Assembly: GCA_037893225.1 (NCBI GenBank)
Contig: JAZGUH010000204.1
Span: 1,116,001-1,180,000 of the forward strand
Origin: Hippasteria phrygiana
Lineage: Eukaryota; Echinodermata; Asteroidea; Valvatida; Goniasteridae
DNA: 64,000 nucleotides
Reading direction: 5' to 3'
The first letter of the stretch is position 1; the number at the start of each line of letters is the position of its first letter. The notes beneath the pieces were generated by a model. The model was not told the DNA's origin. It made no database searches and worked only from the letters and a program-made list of their open reading frames with translations. Below, piece after piece: positions 36,445-50,364 of this stretch. Made by a program: the position numbers and the translations under genes.

Positions 36445-39400
36445 ATGAAATATCAACCAAATTCAGTAATGTTGACATGTATGTATAGCTTAGATCTGGC
36501 GCTACATGTTGCAATTATCGGCGGCTTCTTAGAGTTAAAACTTGTGGAGAAAATTCAAACCTCGCAATGTTTATTTTCTTTCCGGCCAACATCTGTGTAC
36601 ATATTACCGTCTATTTATTCCTCCATGCGTGTCAAATTCCCTGGGGTATGGACTTGCTTTACTCATTCATAATTGCATGAAATATCAACCAAATACAGTA
36701 ATTTTGACATGTATGGATAGCTTAGATCTGGCGCTACATGTTGCAATTATCGGCGGCTTCTTAGAGTTAACACTTGTGGAGAAAATTCAAACCTCGCAAT
36801 GTTTATTTTCTTTCCGGCCACCATCTGTGTGCATATTACCTTTTATTTATTGCTCCATGCCTGTCAAATTCCCTGGGGTATGGACTTGCTTTACTCATTC
36901 ATAATTGCATGAAATATCAACCAAATGCAGTAATTTTGACTTGTATGTATAGCTTAGATCTGGCGCTACATGTTGCAATCATCGGCGGCTTCCCAGAGTT
37001 AAAACTTGTAGAGAAAATTCAAACCTCGCAATGTTTATTTTCTTTCCGGCCAACGTTTGTGTACATATTACCGTCTATTTATTGCTCCATGCCTGTCAAA
37101 TTCCCTGGGGTATGGACTTGCTTTACTCATTCATAATTGCATGAAATATCAACCAAATGCAGTAATTTTGACTTGTATGTATAGCTTAGATCTGGCGCTA
37201 CATGTTGCAATCATCGGCGGCTTCCCAGAGTTAAAACTTGTAGAGAAAATTCAAACCTCGCAATGTTTATTTTCTTTCCGGCCAACATCTGTGTACATAT
37301 TACCGTCTATTTATTGCTCCATGCATGTCAAATTCCCTGGGGTATGGACTTGCTTTACTCATTCATAATTGCATGAAATATCAACCAAATTCAGTAATTT
37401 TGACATGTATGGATAGCTTAGATCTGGCGCTACATGTTGCAATTATCGGCGGCTTCTTAGAGTTAACACTTGTAGAGAAAATTCAAACCTCGCAATGTTT
37501 ATTTTCTTTCCGGCCACTATCTGTGTGCATATTACCTTTTATTTATTGCTCCATGCCTGTCAAATTCCCTGGGGTATGGACTTGCTTTACTCATTCATAA
37601 TTGCATGAAATATCAACCAAATGCAGTAATTTTGACATGTATGTATAGCTTAGATCTGGCGCTACATGTTGCAATCATCGGCGGCTTCTTAGAGTTCAAA
37701 CTTGTAGAGAAAATTCAAACCTCGCAATGTTTATTTTCTTTCCGGCCAACATCTGTGTACATATTACCGTCTATTTATTGCTCCACGCACGTCAAATTCC
37801 CTGGGGTATGGACTTGCTTTACTCATTCATAATTGCAAGAAATATCAACCAAATCCAATAATTTTGACATGTATGTATAGCTTAGATCTGGCGCTACATG
37901 TTGCAATCATCGGCGGCTTCCCAGAGTTAAAACTTGTGGAGAAAATTCGAACCTCGCAATGTTTATTTTCTTTCCGGCCAACATCTGTGTACATATTACC
38001 GTCTATTTATTGCTCCATGCCTGTCAAATTCCCTGGGGTATGGACTTGCTTTACTCATTCATAATTGCATGAAATATCAACCAAATTCAGTAATTTTGAC
38101 ATGTATGTATAGCTTAGATCTGGCGCTACATGTTGCAATTATCGGCGGCTTCTTAGGGTTAAAACTTGTGGAGAAAATTCAAACCTCGCAATGTTTATTT
38201 TCTTTCCGGCCAACATCTGTGTGCATGTTACCGTCTATTTATTGCTCCATGCATGTCAAATTCCCTGGGGTATGGACTTGCTTTACTCATTCATAATTGC
38301 ATGAAATATCAACCAAATACAGTAATTTTGACATGTATGGATATCTTAGATCTGGCGCTACATGTTGCAATTATCGGCGGCTTCTTAGAATTAACACTTG
38401 TGGAGAAAATTCAAACCTCGCAATGTTTATTTTCTTTCCGGCCAACATCTGTGTACATATTACCGTCTATTTATTGCTCCATGCATGTCAAATTCCCTGG
38501 GGTATGGACTTGCTTTACTCATTCATAATTGCATGAAATATCAACCAAATTCAGTACTTTTGACATGTATGGATAGCTTAGATCTGGCGCTACATGTTGC
38601 AATCATCGGCGGCTTCTTAGAGTTAACACTTGTGGAGAAAATTCAAACCTCGCAATGTTTATTTTCTTTCCGGCCAACATCTGTGTACATATTACCGTCT
38701 ATTTATTGCTCCATGCATGTCAAATTCCCTGGGGTATGGACTTGCTTTACTCATTCATAATTGCATGAAATATCAACCAAATCCAGTAATTTTGACATGT
38801 ATGTATAGCTTAGATCTGGCGCTACATGTTGCAATCATCGGCGGCTTCCCAGAGTTAAAACTTGTAGAGAAAATTCGAACCTCGCAATGTTTATTTTCTT
38901 TCCGGCCAACATCTGTGTACATAGTACCGTCTATTTATTGCTCCATGCCTGTCAAATTCCCTGGGGTATGGACTTGCTTTACTCATTCATAATTGCATGA
39001 AATATCAACCAAATTCAGTAATGTTGACATGTATGTATAGCTTAGATCTGGCGCTACATGTTGCAATTATCGGCGGCTTCTTAGAGTTAAAACTTGTGGA
39101 GAAAATTCAAACCTCGCAATGTTTATTTTCTTTCCGGCCAACATCTGTGTACATATTACCGTCTATTTATTGCTCCATGCGTGTCAAATTCCCTGGGGTA
39201 TGGACTTGCTTTACTCATTCATAATTGCATGAAATATCAACCAAATACAGTAATTTTGACATGTATGGATAGCTTAGATCTGGCGCTACATGTTGCAATT
39301 ATCGGCGGCTTCTTAGAGTTAACACTTGTGGAGAAAATTCAAACCTCGCAATGTTTATTTTCTTTCCGGCCACCATCTGTGTGCATATTACCTTTTATTT

Positions 39401-40156
39401 ATTGCTCCATGCCTGTCAAATTCCCTGGGGTATGGACTTGCTTTACTCATTCATAATTGCATGAAATATCAACCAAATGCAGTAATTTTGACTTGTATGT
39501 ATAGCTTAGATCTGGCGCTACATGTTGCAATCATCGGCGGCTTCCCAGAGTTAAAACTTGTAGAGAAAATTCAAACCTCGCAATGTTTATTTTCTTTCCG
39601 GCCAACATCTGTGTACATATTACCGTCTATTTATTGCTCCATGCCTGTCAAATTCCCTGGGGTATGGACTTGCTTTACTCATTCATAATTGCATGAAATA
39701 TCAACCAAATGCAGTAATTTTGACTTGTATGTATAGCTTAGATCTGGCGCTACATGTTGCAATCATCGGCGGCTTCCCAGAGTTAAAACTTGTAGAGAAA
39801 ATTCAAACCTCGCAATGTTTATTTTCTTTCCGGCCAACATCTGTGTACATATTACCGTCTATTTATTGCTCCATGCATGTCAAATTCCCTGGGGTATGGA
39901 CTTGCTTTACTCATTCATAATTGCATGAAATATCAACCAAATTCAGTAATTTTGACATGTATGTATAGCTTAGATCTGGCGCTACATGTTGCAATTATCG
40001 GCGGCTTCTTAGGGTTAAAACTTGTGGAGAAAATTCAAACCTCGCAATGTTTATTTTCTTTCCGGCCAACATCTGTGTGCATGTTACCGTCTATTTATTG
40101 CTCCATGCATGTCAAATTCCCTGGGGTATGGACTTGCTTTACTCATTCATAATTGC
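36445..40156. repeat. 16-mer HOR family I (3,712 bp), copy 1
   Basis: Sixteen 232-bp monomers: K, B2, L, L, H, I, J, D2, N, E, F, K, B2, L, L, D2. Private markers recur in copy 2 at exactly +3,712: TTATTCCTCC (36615), CCAACGTTTGTG (about 37051), CCACTATCTG (about 37515), the altered start AAGAAATATC (37837), GGATATCTTAG (about 38339) and CATAGTACC (about 38921). The markers are scattered over the full unit, so the identity is not local. Confidence 0.93.
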
Positions 40157-43100
40157 ATGAAATATCAACCAAATTCAGTAATGTTGACATGTATGTATAG
40201 CTTAGATCTGGCGCTACATGTTGCAATTATCGGCGGCTTCTTAGAGTTAAAACTTGTGGAGAAAATTCAAACCTCGCAATGTTTATTTTCTTTCCGGCCA
40301 ACATCTGTGTACATATTACCGTCTATTTATTCCTCCATGCGTGTCAAATTCCCTGGGGTATGGACTTGCTTTACTCATTCATAATTGCATGAAATATCAA
40401 CCAAATACAGTAATTTTGACATGTATGGATAGCTTAGATCTGGCGCTACATGTTGCAATTATCGGCGGCTTCTTAGAGTTAACACTTGTGGAGAAAATTC
40501 AAACCTCGCAATGTTTATTTTCTTTCCGGCCACCATCTGTGTGCATATTACCTTTTATTTATTGCTCCATGCCTGTCAAATTCCCTGGGGTATGGACTTG
40601 CTTTACTCATTCATAATTGCATGAAATATCAACCAAATGCAGTAATTTTGACTTGTATGTATAGCTTAGATCTGGCGCTACATGTTGCAATCATCGGCGG
40701 CTTCCCAGAGTTAAAACTTGTAGAGAAAATTCAAACCTCGCAATGTTTATTTTCTTTCCGGCCAACGTTTGTGTACATATTACCGTCTATTTATTGCTCC
40801 ATGCCTGTCAAATTCCCTGGGGTATGGACTTGCTTTACTCATTCATAATTGCATGAAATATCAACCAAATGCAGTAATTTTGACTTGTATGTATAGCTTA
40901 GATCTGGCGCTACATGTTGCAATCATCGGCGGCTTCCCAGAGTTAAAACTTGTAGAGAAAATTCAAACCTCGCAATGTTTATTTTCTTTCCGGCCAACAT
41001 CTGTGTACATATTACCGTCTATTTATTGCTCCATGCATGTCAAATTCCCTGGGGTATGGACTTGCTTTACTCATTCATAATTGCATGAAATATCAACCAA
41101 ATTCAGTAATTTTGACATGTATGGATAGCTTAGATCTGGCGCTACATGTTGCAATTATCGGCGGCTTCTTAGAGTTAACACTTGTAGAGAAAATTCAAAC
41201 CTCGCAATGTTTATTTTCTTTCCGGCCACTATCTGTGTGCATATTACCTTTTATTTATTGCTCCATGCCTGTCAAATTCCCTGGGGTATGGACTTGCTTT
41301 ACTCATTCATAATTGCATGAAATATCAACCAAATGCAGTAATTTTGACATGTATGTATAGCTTAGATCTGGCGCTACATGTTGCAATCATCGGCGGCTTC
41401 TTAGAGTTCAAACTTGTAGAGAAAATTCAAACCTCGCAATGTTTATTTTCTTTCCGGCCAACATCTGTGTACATATTACCGTCTATTTATTGCTCCACGC
41501 ACGTCAAATTCCCTGGGGTATGGACTTGCTTTACTCATTCATAATTGCAAGAAATATCAACCAAATCCAATAATTTTGACATGTATGTATAGCTTAGATC
41601 TGGCGCTACATGTTGCAATCATCGGCGGCTTCCCAGAGTTAAAACTTGTGGAGAAAATTCGAACCTCGCAATGTTTATTTTCTTTCCGGCCAACATCTGT
41701 GTACATATTACCGTCTATTTATTGCTCCATGCCTGTCAAATTCCCTGGGGTATGGACTTGCTTTACTCATTCATAATTGCATGAAATATCAACCAAATTC
41801 AGTAATTTTGACATGTATGTATAGCTTAGATCTGGCGCTACATGTTGCAATTATCGGCGGCTTCTTAGGGTTAAAACTTGTGGAGAAAATTCAAACCTCG
41901 CAATGTTTATTTTCTTTCCGGCCAACATCTGTGTGCATGTTACCGTCTATTTATTGCTCCATGCATGTCAAATTCCCTGGGGTATGGACTTGCTTTACTC
42001 ATTCATAATTGCATGAAATATCAACCAAATACAGTAATTTTGACATGTATGGATATCTTAGATCTGGCGCTACATGTTGCAATTATCGGCGGCTTCTTAG
42101 AATTAACACTTGTGGAGAAAATTCAAACCTCGCAATGTTTATTTTCTTTCCGGCCAACATCTGTGTACATATTACCGTCTATTTATTGCTCCATGCATGT
42201 CAAATTCCCTGGGGTATGGACTTGCTTTACTCATTCATAATTGCATGAAATATCAACCAAATTCAGTACTTTTGACATGTATGGATAGCTTAGATCTGGC
42301 GCTACATGTTGCAATCATCGGCGGCTTCTTAGAGTTAACACTTGTGGAGAAAATTCAAACCTCGCAATGTTTATTTTCTTTCCGGCCAACATCTGTGTAC
42401 ATATTACCGTCTATTTATTGCTCCATGCATGTCAAATTCCCTGGGGTATGGACTTGCTTTACTCATTCATAATTGCATGAAATATCAACCAAATCCAGTA
42501 ATTTTGACATGTATGTATAGCTTAGATCTGGCGCTACATGTTGCAATCATCGGCGGCTTCCCAGAGTTAAAACTTGTAGAGAAAATTCGAACCTCGCAAT
42601 GTTTATTTTCTTTCCGGCCAACATCTGTGTACATAGTACCGTCTATTTATTGCTCCATGCCTGTCAAATTCCCTGGGGTATGGACTTGCTTTACTCATTC
42701 ATAATTGCATGAAATATCAACCAAATTCAGTAATGTTGACATGTATGTATAGCTTAGATCTGGCGCTACATGTTGCAATTATCGGCGGCTTCTTAGAGTT
42801 AAAACTTGTGGAGAAAATTCAAACCTCGCAATGTTTATTTTCTTTCCGGCCAACATCTGTGTACATATTACCGTCTATTTATTGCTCCATGCGTGTCAAA
42901 TTCCCTGGGGTATGGACTTGCTTTACTCATTCATAATTGCATGAAATATCAACCAAATACAGTAATTTTGACATGTATGGATAGCTTAGATCTGGCGCTA
43001 CATGTTGCAATTATCGGCGGCTTCTTAGAGTTAACACTTGTGGAGAAAATTCAAACCTCGCAATGTTTATTTTCTTTCCGGCCACCATCTGTGTGCATAT

Positions 43101-43868
43101 TACCTTTTATTTATTGCTCCATGCCTGTCAAATTCCCTGGGGTATGGACTTGCTTTACTCATTCATAATTGCATGAAATATCAACCAAATGCAGTAATTT
43201 TGACTTGTATGTATAGCTTAGATCTGGCGCTACATGTTGCAATCATCGGCGGCTTCCCAGAGTTAAAACTTGTAGAGAAAATTCAAACCTCGCAATGTTT
43301 ATTTTCTTTCCGGCCAACATCTGTGTACATATTACCGTCTATTTATTGCTCCATGCCTGTCAAATTCCCTGGGGTATGGACTTGCTTTACTCATTCATAA
43401 TTGCATGAAATATCAACCAAATGCAGTAATTTTGACTTGTATGTATAGCTTAGATCTGGCGCTACATGTTGCAATCATCGGCGGCTTCCCAGAGTTAAAA
43501 CTTGTAGAGAAAATTCAAACCTCGCAATGTTTATTTTCTTTCCGGCCAACATCTGTGTACATATTACCGTCTATTTATTGCTCCATGCATGTCAAATTCC
43601 CTGGGGTATGGACTTGCTTTACTCATTCATAATTGCATGAAATATCAACCAAATTCAGTAATTTTGACATGTATGTATAGCTTAGATCTGGCGCTACATG
43701 TTGCAATTATCGGCGGCTTCTTAGGGTTAAAACTTGTGGAGAAAATTCAAACCTCGCAATGTTTATTTTCTTTCCGGCCAACATCTGTGTGCATGTTACC
43801 GTCTATTTATTGCTCCATGCATGTCAAATTCCCTGGGGTATGGACTTGCTTTACTCATTCATAATTGC
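40157..43868. repeat. 16-mer HOR family I (3,712 bp), copy 2
   Basis: Monomer-by-monomer repeat of 36445-40156. All rare markers of copy 1 are present (for example AAGAAATATC at 41549 and CATAGTACC at about 42633). Comparing conceptual translations of the two copies in overlapping frames, I found no difference. Base-level identity was not computed. Confidence 0.93.
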
Positions 43869-45028
43869 ATGAAATATCAACCAAATTCAGTAATGTTGAC
43901 ATGTATGTATAGCTTAGATCTGGCGCTACATGTTGCAATTATCGGCGGCTTCTTAGAGTTAAAACTTGTGGAGAAAATTCAAACCTCGCAATGTTTATTT
44001 TCTTTCCGGCCAACATCTGTGTACATATTACCGTCTATTTATTCCTCCATGCGTGTCAAATTCCCTGGGGTATGGACTTGCTTTACTCATTCATAATTGC
44101 ATGAAATATCAACCAAATACAGTAATTTTGACATGTATGGATAGCTTAGATCTGGCGCTACATGTTGCAATTATCGGCGGCTTCTTAGAGTTAACACTTG
44201 TGGAGAAAATTCAAACCTCGCAATGTTTATTTTCTTTCCGGCCACCATGTGTGTGCATATTACCTTTTATTTATTGCTCCATGCCTGTCAAATTCCCTGG
44301 GGTATGGACTTGCTTTACTCATTCATAATTGCATGAAATATCAACCAAATGCAGTAATTTTGACTTGTATGTATAGCTTAGATCTGGCGCTACATGTTGC
44401 AATCATCGGCGGCTTCCCAGAGTTAAAACTTGTAGAGAAAATTCAAACCTCGCAATGTTTATTTTCTTTCCGGCCAACGTCTGTGTACATATTACCGTCT
44501 ATTTATTGCTCCATGCCTGTCAAATTCCCTGGGGTATGGACTTGCTTTACTCATTCATAATTGCATGAAATATCAACCAAATGCAGTAATTTTGACTTGT
44601 ATGTATAGCTTAGATCTGGCGCTACATGTTGCAATCATCGGCGGCTTCCCAGAGTTAAAACTTGTAGAGAAAATTCAAACCTCGCAATGTTTATTTTCTT
44701 TCCGGCCAACATCTGTGTACATATTACCGTCTATTTATTGCTCCATGCATGTCAAATTCCCTGGGGTATGGACTTGCTTTACTCATTCATAATTGCATGA
44801 AATATCAACCAAATTCAGTAATTTTGACATGTATGGATAGCTTAGATCTGGCGCTACATGTTGCAATTATCGGCGGCTTCTTAGAGTTAACACTTGTAGA
44901 GAAAATTCAAACCTCGCAATGTTTATTTTCTTTCCGGCCACTATCTGTGTGCATATTACCTTTTATTTATTGCTCCATGCCTGTCAAATTCCCTGGGGTA
45001 TGGACTTGCTTTACTCATTCATAATTGC
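43869..45028. repeat. 16-mer HOR family I, partial copy 3 (first five monomers)
   Basis: K (with TTATTCCTCC), B2, L, L, H follow the 16-mer order, but private markers begin to differ: B2 has CACCATGTGTG, and L has CCAACGTCTGTG where copies 1-2 have CCAACGTTTGTG. H still shares CCACTATCTG. From 45029 the I monomer has AATCCAG, not AATGCAG, and the J start is intact ATG, so this copy is older or recombined. Confidence 0.85.
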
Positions 45029-45260
45029 ATGAAATATCAACCAAATCCAGTAATTTTGACATGTATGTATAGCTTAGATCTGGCGCTACATGTTGCAATC
45101 ATCGGCGGCTTCTTAGAGTTCAAACTTGTAGAGAAAATTCAAACCTCGCAATGTTTATTTTCTTTCCGGCCAACATCTGTGTACATATTACCGTCTATTT
45201 ATTGCTCCACGCACGTCAAATTCCCTGGGGTATGGACTTGCTTTACTCATTCATAATTGC
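45029..45260. repeat. I monomer bridging copy 3 and the J-D2-N-E tetramers
   Basis: It has AATCCAG, GAGTTCAAAC and CCACGCACG. Its CCACGCACG tail is the one also found on the hybrid E/I monomer at 45957, and both are followed by J. Confidence 0.85.
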
Positions 45261-46188
45261 ATGAAATATCAACCAAATCCAATAATTTTGACATGTATGT
45301 ATAGCTTAGATCTGGCGCTACATGTTGCAATCATCGGCGGCTTCCCAGAGTTAAAACTTGTGGAGAAAATTCGAACCTCGCAATGTTTATTTTCTTTCCG
45401 GCCAACATCTGTGTACATATTACCGTCTATTTATTGCTCCATGCCTGTCAAATTCCCTGGGGTATGGACTTGCTTTACTCATTCATAATTGCATGAAATA
45501 TCAACCAAATTCAGTAATTTTGACATGTATGTATAGCTTAGATCTGGCGCTACATGTTGCAATTATCGGCGGCTTCTTAGGGTTAAAACTTGTGGAGAAA
45601 ATTCAAACCTCGCAATGTTTATTTTCTTTCCGGCCAACATCTGTGTGCATGTTACCGTCTATTTATTGCTCCATGCATGTCAAATTCCCTGGGGTATGGA
45701 CTTGCTTTACTCATTCATAATTGCATGAAATATCAACCAAATACAGTAATTTTGACATGTATGGATAGCTTAGATCTGGCGCTACATGTTGCAATTATCG
45801 GCGGCTTCTTAGAATTAACACTTGTGGAGAAAATTCAAACCTCGCAATGTTTATTTTCTTTCCGGCCAACATCTGTGTACATATTACCGTCTATTTATTG
45901 CTCCATGCATGTCAAATTCCCTGGGGTATGGACTTGCTTTACTCATTCATAATTGCATGAAATATCAACCAAATTCAGTACTTTTGACATGTATGGATAG
46001 CTTAGATCTGGCGCTACATGTTGCAATCATCGGCGGCTTCTTAGAGTTAACACTTGTGGAGAAAATTCAAACCTCGCAATGTTTATTTTCTTTCCGGCCA
46101 ACATCTGTGTACATATTACCGTCTATTTATTGCTCCACGCACGTCAAATTCCCTGGGGTATGGACTTGCTTTACTCATTCATAATTGC
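45261..46188. repeat. J-D2-N-(E/I) tetramer, copy 1 (928 bp)
   Basis: J (AATCCAATAA, GTGGAG), D2, N and a hybrid E monomer at 45957 with an E body (GTACTTTTG, TTAACAC) but an I-type CCACGCACG tail. J follows immediately at 46189, so the hybrid marks the exchange that produced the local duplication. Confidence 0.88.
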
Positions 46189-47116
46189 ATGAAATATCAA
46201 CCAAATCCAATAATTTTGACATGTATGTATAGCTTAGATCTGGCGCTACATGTTGCAATCATCGGCGGCTTCCCAGAGTTAAAACTTGTGGAGAAAATTC
46301 GAACCTCGCAATGTTTATTTTCTTTCCGGCCAACATCTGTGTACATATTACCGTCTATTTATTGCTCCATGCCTGTCAAATTCCCTGGGGTATGGACTTG
46401 CTTTACTCATTCATAATTGCATGAAATATCAACCAAATTCAGTAATTTTGACATGTATGTATAGCTTAGATCTGGCGCTACATGTTGCAATTATCGGCGG
46501 CTTCTTAGGGTTAAAACTTGTGGAGAAAATTCAAACCTCGCAATGTTTATTTTCTTTCCGGCCAACATCTGTGTGCATGTTACCGTCTATTTATTGCTCC
46601 ATGCATGTCAAATTCCCTGGGGTATGGACTTGCTTTACTCATTCATAATTGCATGAAATATCAACCAAATACAGTAATTTTGACATGTATGGATAGCTTA
46701 GATCTGGCGCTACATGTTGCAATTATCGGCGGCTTCTTAGAATTAACACTTGTGGAGAAAATTCAAACCTCGCAATGTTTATTTTCTTTCCGGCCAACAT
46801 CTGTGTACATATTACCGTCTATTTATTGCTCCATGCATGTCAAATTCCCTGGGGTATGGACTTGCTTTACTCATTCATAATTGCATGAAATATCAACCAA
46901 ATTCAGTACTTTTGACATGTATGGATAGCTTAGATCTGGCGCTACATGTTGCAATCATCGGCGGCTTCTTAGAGTTAACACTTGTGGAGAAAATTCAAAC
47001 CTCGCAATGTTTATTTTCTTTCCGGCCAACATCTGTGTACATATTACCGTCTATTTATTGCTCCATGCATGTCAAATTCCCTGGGGTATGGACTTGCTTT
47101 ACTCATTCATAATTGC
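46189..47116. repeat. J-D2-N-E tetramer, copy 2 (928 bp)
   Basis: Repeats 45261-46188 at +928 bp, but E at 46885 has its normal ATGCATGTC tail and is followed by F (47117, with the CATAGTACC marker), as in the 16-mer. Confidence 0.88.
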
Positions 47117-50100
47117 ATGAAATATCAACCAAATCCAGTAATTTTGACATGTATGTATAGCTTAGATCTGGCGCTACATGTTGCAATCATCGGCGGCTTC
47201 CCAGAGTTAAAACTTGTAGAGAAAATTCGAACCTCGCAATGTTTATTTTCTTTCCGGCCAACATCTGTGTACATAGTACCGTCTATTTATTGCTCCATGC
47301 CTGTCAAATTCCCTGGGGTATGGACTTGCTTTACTCATTCATAATTGCATGAAATATCAACCAAATTCAGTAATGTTGACATGTATGTATAGCTTAGATC
47401 TGGCGCTACATGTTGCAATTATCGGCGGCTTCTTAGAGTTAAAACTTGTGGAGAAAATTCAAACCTCGCAATGTTTATTTTCTTTCCGGCCAACATCTGT
47501 GTACATATTACCGTCTATTTATTGCTCCATGCGTGTCAAATTCCCTGGGGTATGGACTTGCTTTACTCATTCATAATTGCATGAAATATCAACCAAATGC
47601 AGTATTTTTGACATGTATGGATAGCTTAGATCTGGCGCTACATGTTGCAATTATCGGCGGCTTCTTAGGGTTAAAACTTGTGGAGAAAATTCAAACCTCG
47701 CAATGTTTATTTTCTTTCCGGCCAACATCTGTGTGCATGTTACCGTCTATTTATTGCTCCATGCATGTCAAATTCCCTGGGGTATGGACTTGCTTTACTC
47801 ATTCATAATTGCATGAAATATCAACCAAATACAGTAATTTTGACATGTATGGATAGCTTAGATCTGGCGCTACATGTTGCAATTATCGGCGGCTTCTTAG
47901 AATTAACACTTGTGGAGAAAATTCAAACCTCGCAATGTTTATTTTCTTTCCGGCCAACATCTGTGTACATATTACCGTCTATTTATTGCTCCATGCATGT
48001 CAAATTCCCTGGGGTATGGACTTGCTTTACTCATTCATAATTGCATGAAATATCAACCAAATTCAGTAATTTTGACATGTATGGATAGCTTAGATCTGGC
48101 GCTACATGTTGCAATCATCGGCGGCTTCTTAGAGTTAACACTTGTGGAGAAAATTCAAACCTCGCAATGTTTATTTTCTTTCCGGCCAACATCTGTGTAC
48201 ATATTACCGTCTATTTATTGCTCCATGCATGTCAAATTCCCTGGGGTATGGACTTGCTTTACTCATTCATAATTGCATGAAATATCAACCAAATCCATTA
48301 ATTTTGACATGTATGTATAGCTTAGATCTGGCGCTACATGTTGCAATCATCGGCGGCTTCCCAGAGTTAAAACTTGTAGAGAAAATTCGAACCTCGCAAT
48401 GTTTATTTTCTTTCCGGCCAACATCTGTGTGCATATTACCGTCTATTTATTGCTCCATGCGTGTCAAATTCCCTGGGGTATGGACTTGCTTTACTCATTC
48501 ATAATTGCATGAAATATCAACCAAATACAGTAATTTTGACATGTATGGATAGCTTAGATCTGGCGCTACATGTTGGAATTATCGGCGGCTTCTTAGAGTT
48601 AACACTTGTGGAGAAAATTCAAACCTCGCAATGTTTATTTTCTTTCCGGCCACCATCTGTGTGCATATTACCTTTTATTTATTGCTCCATGCCTGTCAAA
48701 TTCCCTGGGGTATGGACTTGCTTTACTCATTCATAATTGCATGAAATATCAACCAAATTCAGTAATGTTGACATGTATGTATAGCTTAGATCTGGCGCTA
48801 CATGTTGCAATTATCGGCGGCTTCTTAGAGTTAAAACTTGTGGAGAAAATTCAAACCTCGCAATGTTTATTTTCTTTCCGGCCAACATCTGTGTACATAT
48901 TACCGTCTATTTATTCCTCCATGCGTGTCAAATTCCCTGGGGTATGGACTTGCTTTACTCATTCATAATTGCATGAAATATCAACCAAATACAGTAATTT
49001 TGACATGTATGGATAGCTTAGATCTGGCGCTACATGTTGCAATTATCGGCGGCTTCTTAGAGTTAACACTTGTGGAGAAAATTCAAACCTCGCAATGTTT
49101 ATTTTCTTTCCGGCCACCATCTGTGTGCATATTACCTTTTATTTATTGCTCCATGCCTGTCAAATTCCCTGGGGTATGGACTTGCTTTACTCATTCATAA
49201 TTGCATGAAATATCAACCAAATGCAGTAATTTTGACTTGTATGTATAGCTTAGATCTGGCGCTACATGTTGCAATCATCGGCGGCTTCCCAGAGTTAAAA
49301 CTTGTAGAGAAAATTCAAACCTCGCAATGTTTATTTTCTTTCCGGCCAACGTCTGTGTACATATTACCGTCTATTTATTGCTCCATGCCTGTCAAATTCC
49401 CTGGGGTATGGACTTGCTTTACTCATTCATAATTGCATGAAATATCAACCAAATGCAGTAATTTTTACTTGTATGTATAGCTTAGATCTGGCGCTACATG
49501 TTGCAATCATCGGCGGCTTCCCAGAGTTAAAACTTGTAGAGAAAATTCAAACCTCGCAATGTTTATTTTCTTTCCGGCCAACATCTGTGTACATATTACC
49601 GTCTATTTATTGCTCCATGCATGTCAAATTCCCTGGGGTATGGACTTGCTTTACTCATTCATAATTGCATGAAATATCAACCAAATTCAGTAATTTTGAC
49701 ATGTATGGATAGCTTAGATCTGGCGCTACATGTTGCAATTATCGGCGGCTTCTTAGAGTTAACACTTGTAGAGAAAATTCAAACCTCGCAATGTTTATTT
49801 TCTTTCCGGCCACCATCTGTGTGCATATTACCTTTTATTTATTGCTCCATGCCTGTCAAATTCCCTGGGGTATGGACTTGCTTTACTCATTCATAATTGC
49901 ATGAAATATCAACCAAATCCAGTAATTTTGACATGTATGTATAGCTTAGATCTGGCGCTACATGTTGCAATCATCGGCGGCTTCTTAGAGTTCAAACTTG
50001 TAGAGAAAATTCAAACCTCGCAATGTTTATTTTCTTTCCGGCCAACATCTGTGTACATATTACCGTCTATTTATTGCTCCACGCACGTCAAATTCCCTGG

Positions 50101-50364
50101 GGTATGGACTTGCTTTACTCATTCATAATTGCATGAAATATCAACCAAATCCAATAATTTTGACATGTATGTATAGCTTAGATCTGGCGCTACATGTTGC
50201 AATCATCGGCGGCTTCCCAGAGTTAAAACTTGTGGAGAAAATTCGAACCTCGCAATGTTTATTTTCTTTCCGGCCAACATCTGTGTACATATTACCGTCT
50301 ATTTATTGCTCCATGCCTGTCAAATTCCCTGGGGTATGGACTTGCTTTACTCATTCATAATTGC
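47117..50364. repeat. Shuffled fourteen-monomer block: F-K-(P/D2)-N-E2-F-B2-K-B2-L-L-H-I-J
   Basis: Pieces of the 16-mer and of the D2-N-E-F-K core are mixed. The hybrid at 47581 starts P-like (GCAGTATTTTTG, ATGGATAG) and ends as D2, followed by N. The run K-B2-L-L-H-I-J from 48741 matches 43869 onward at +4,872 bp (21 monomers), including TTATTCCTCC and CCAACGTCTGTG. B2 at 48509 has a private CATGTTGGAATT, and F at 48277 has CCATTAATTTTG. Confidence 0.83.

Noticed and set aside
37837..37839. Loss of the ATG start (AAG) in two J monomers read as gene inactivation
   Set aside because: The monomers are not coding. The change is useful only as a marker shared by the two 16-mer copies (37837 and 41549).
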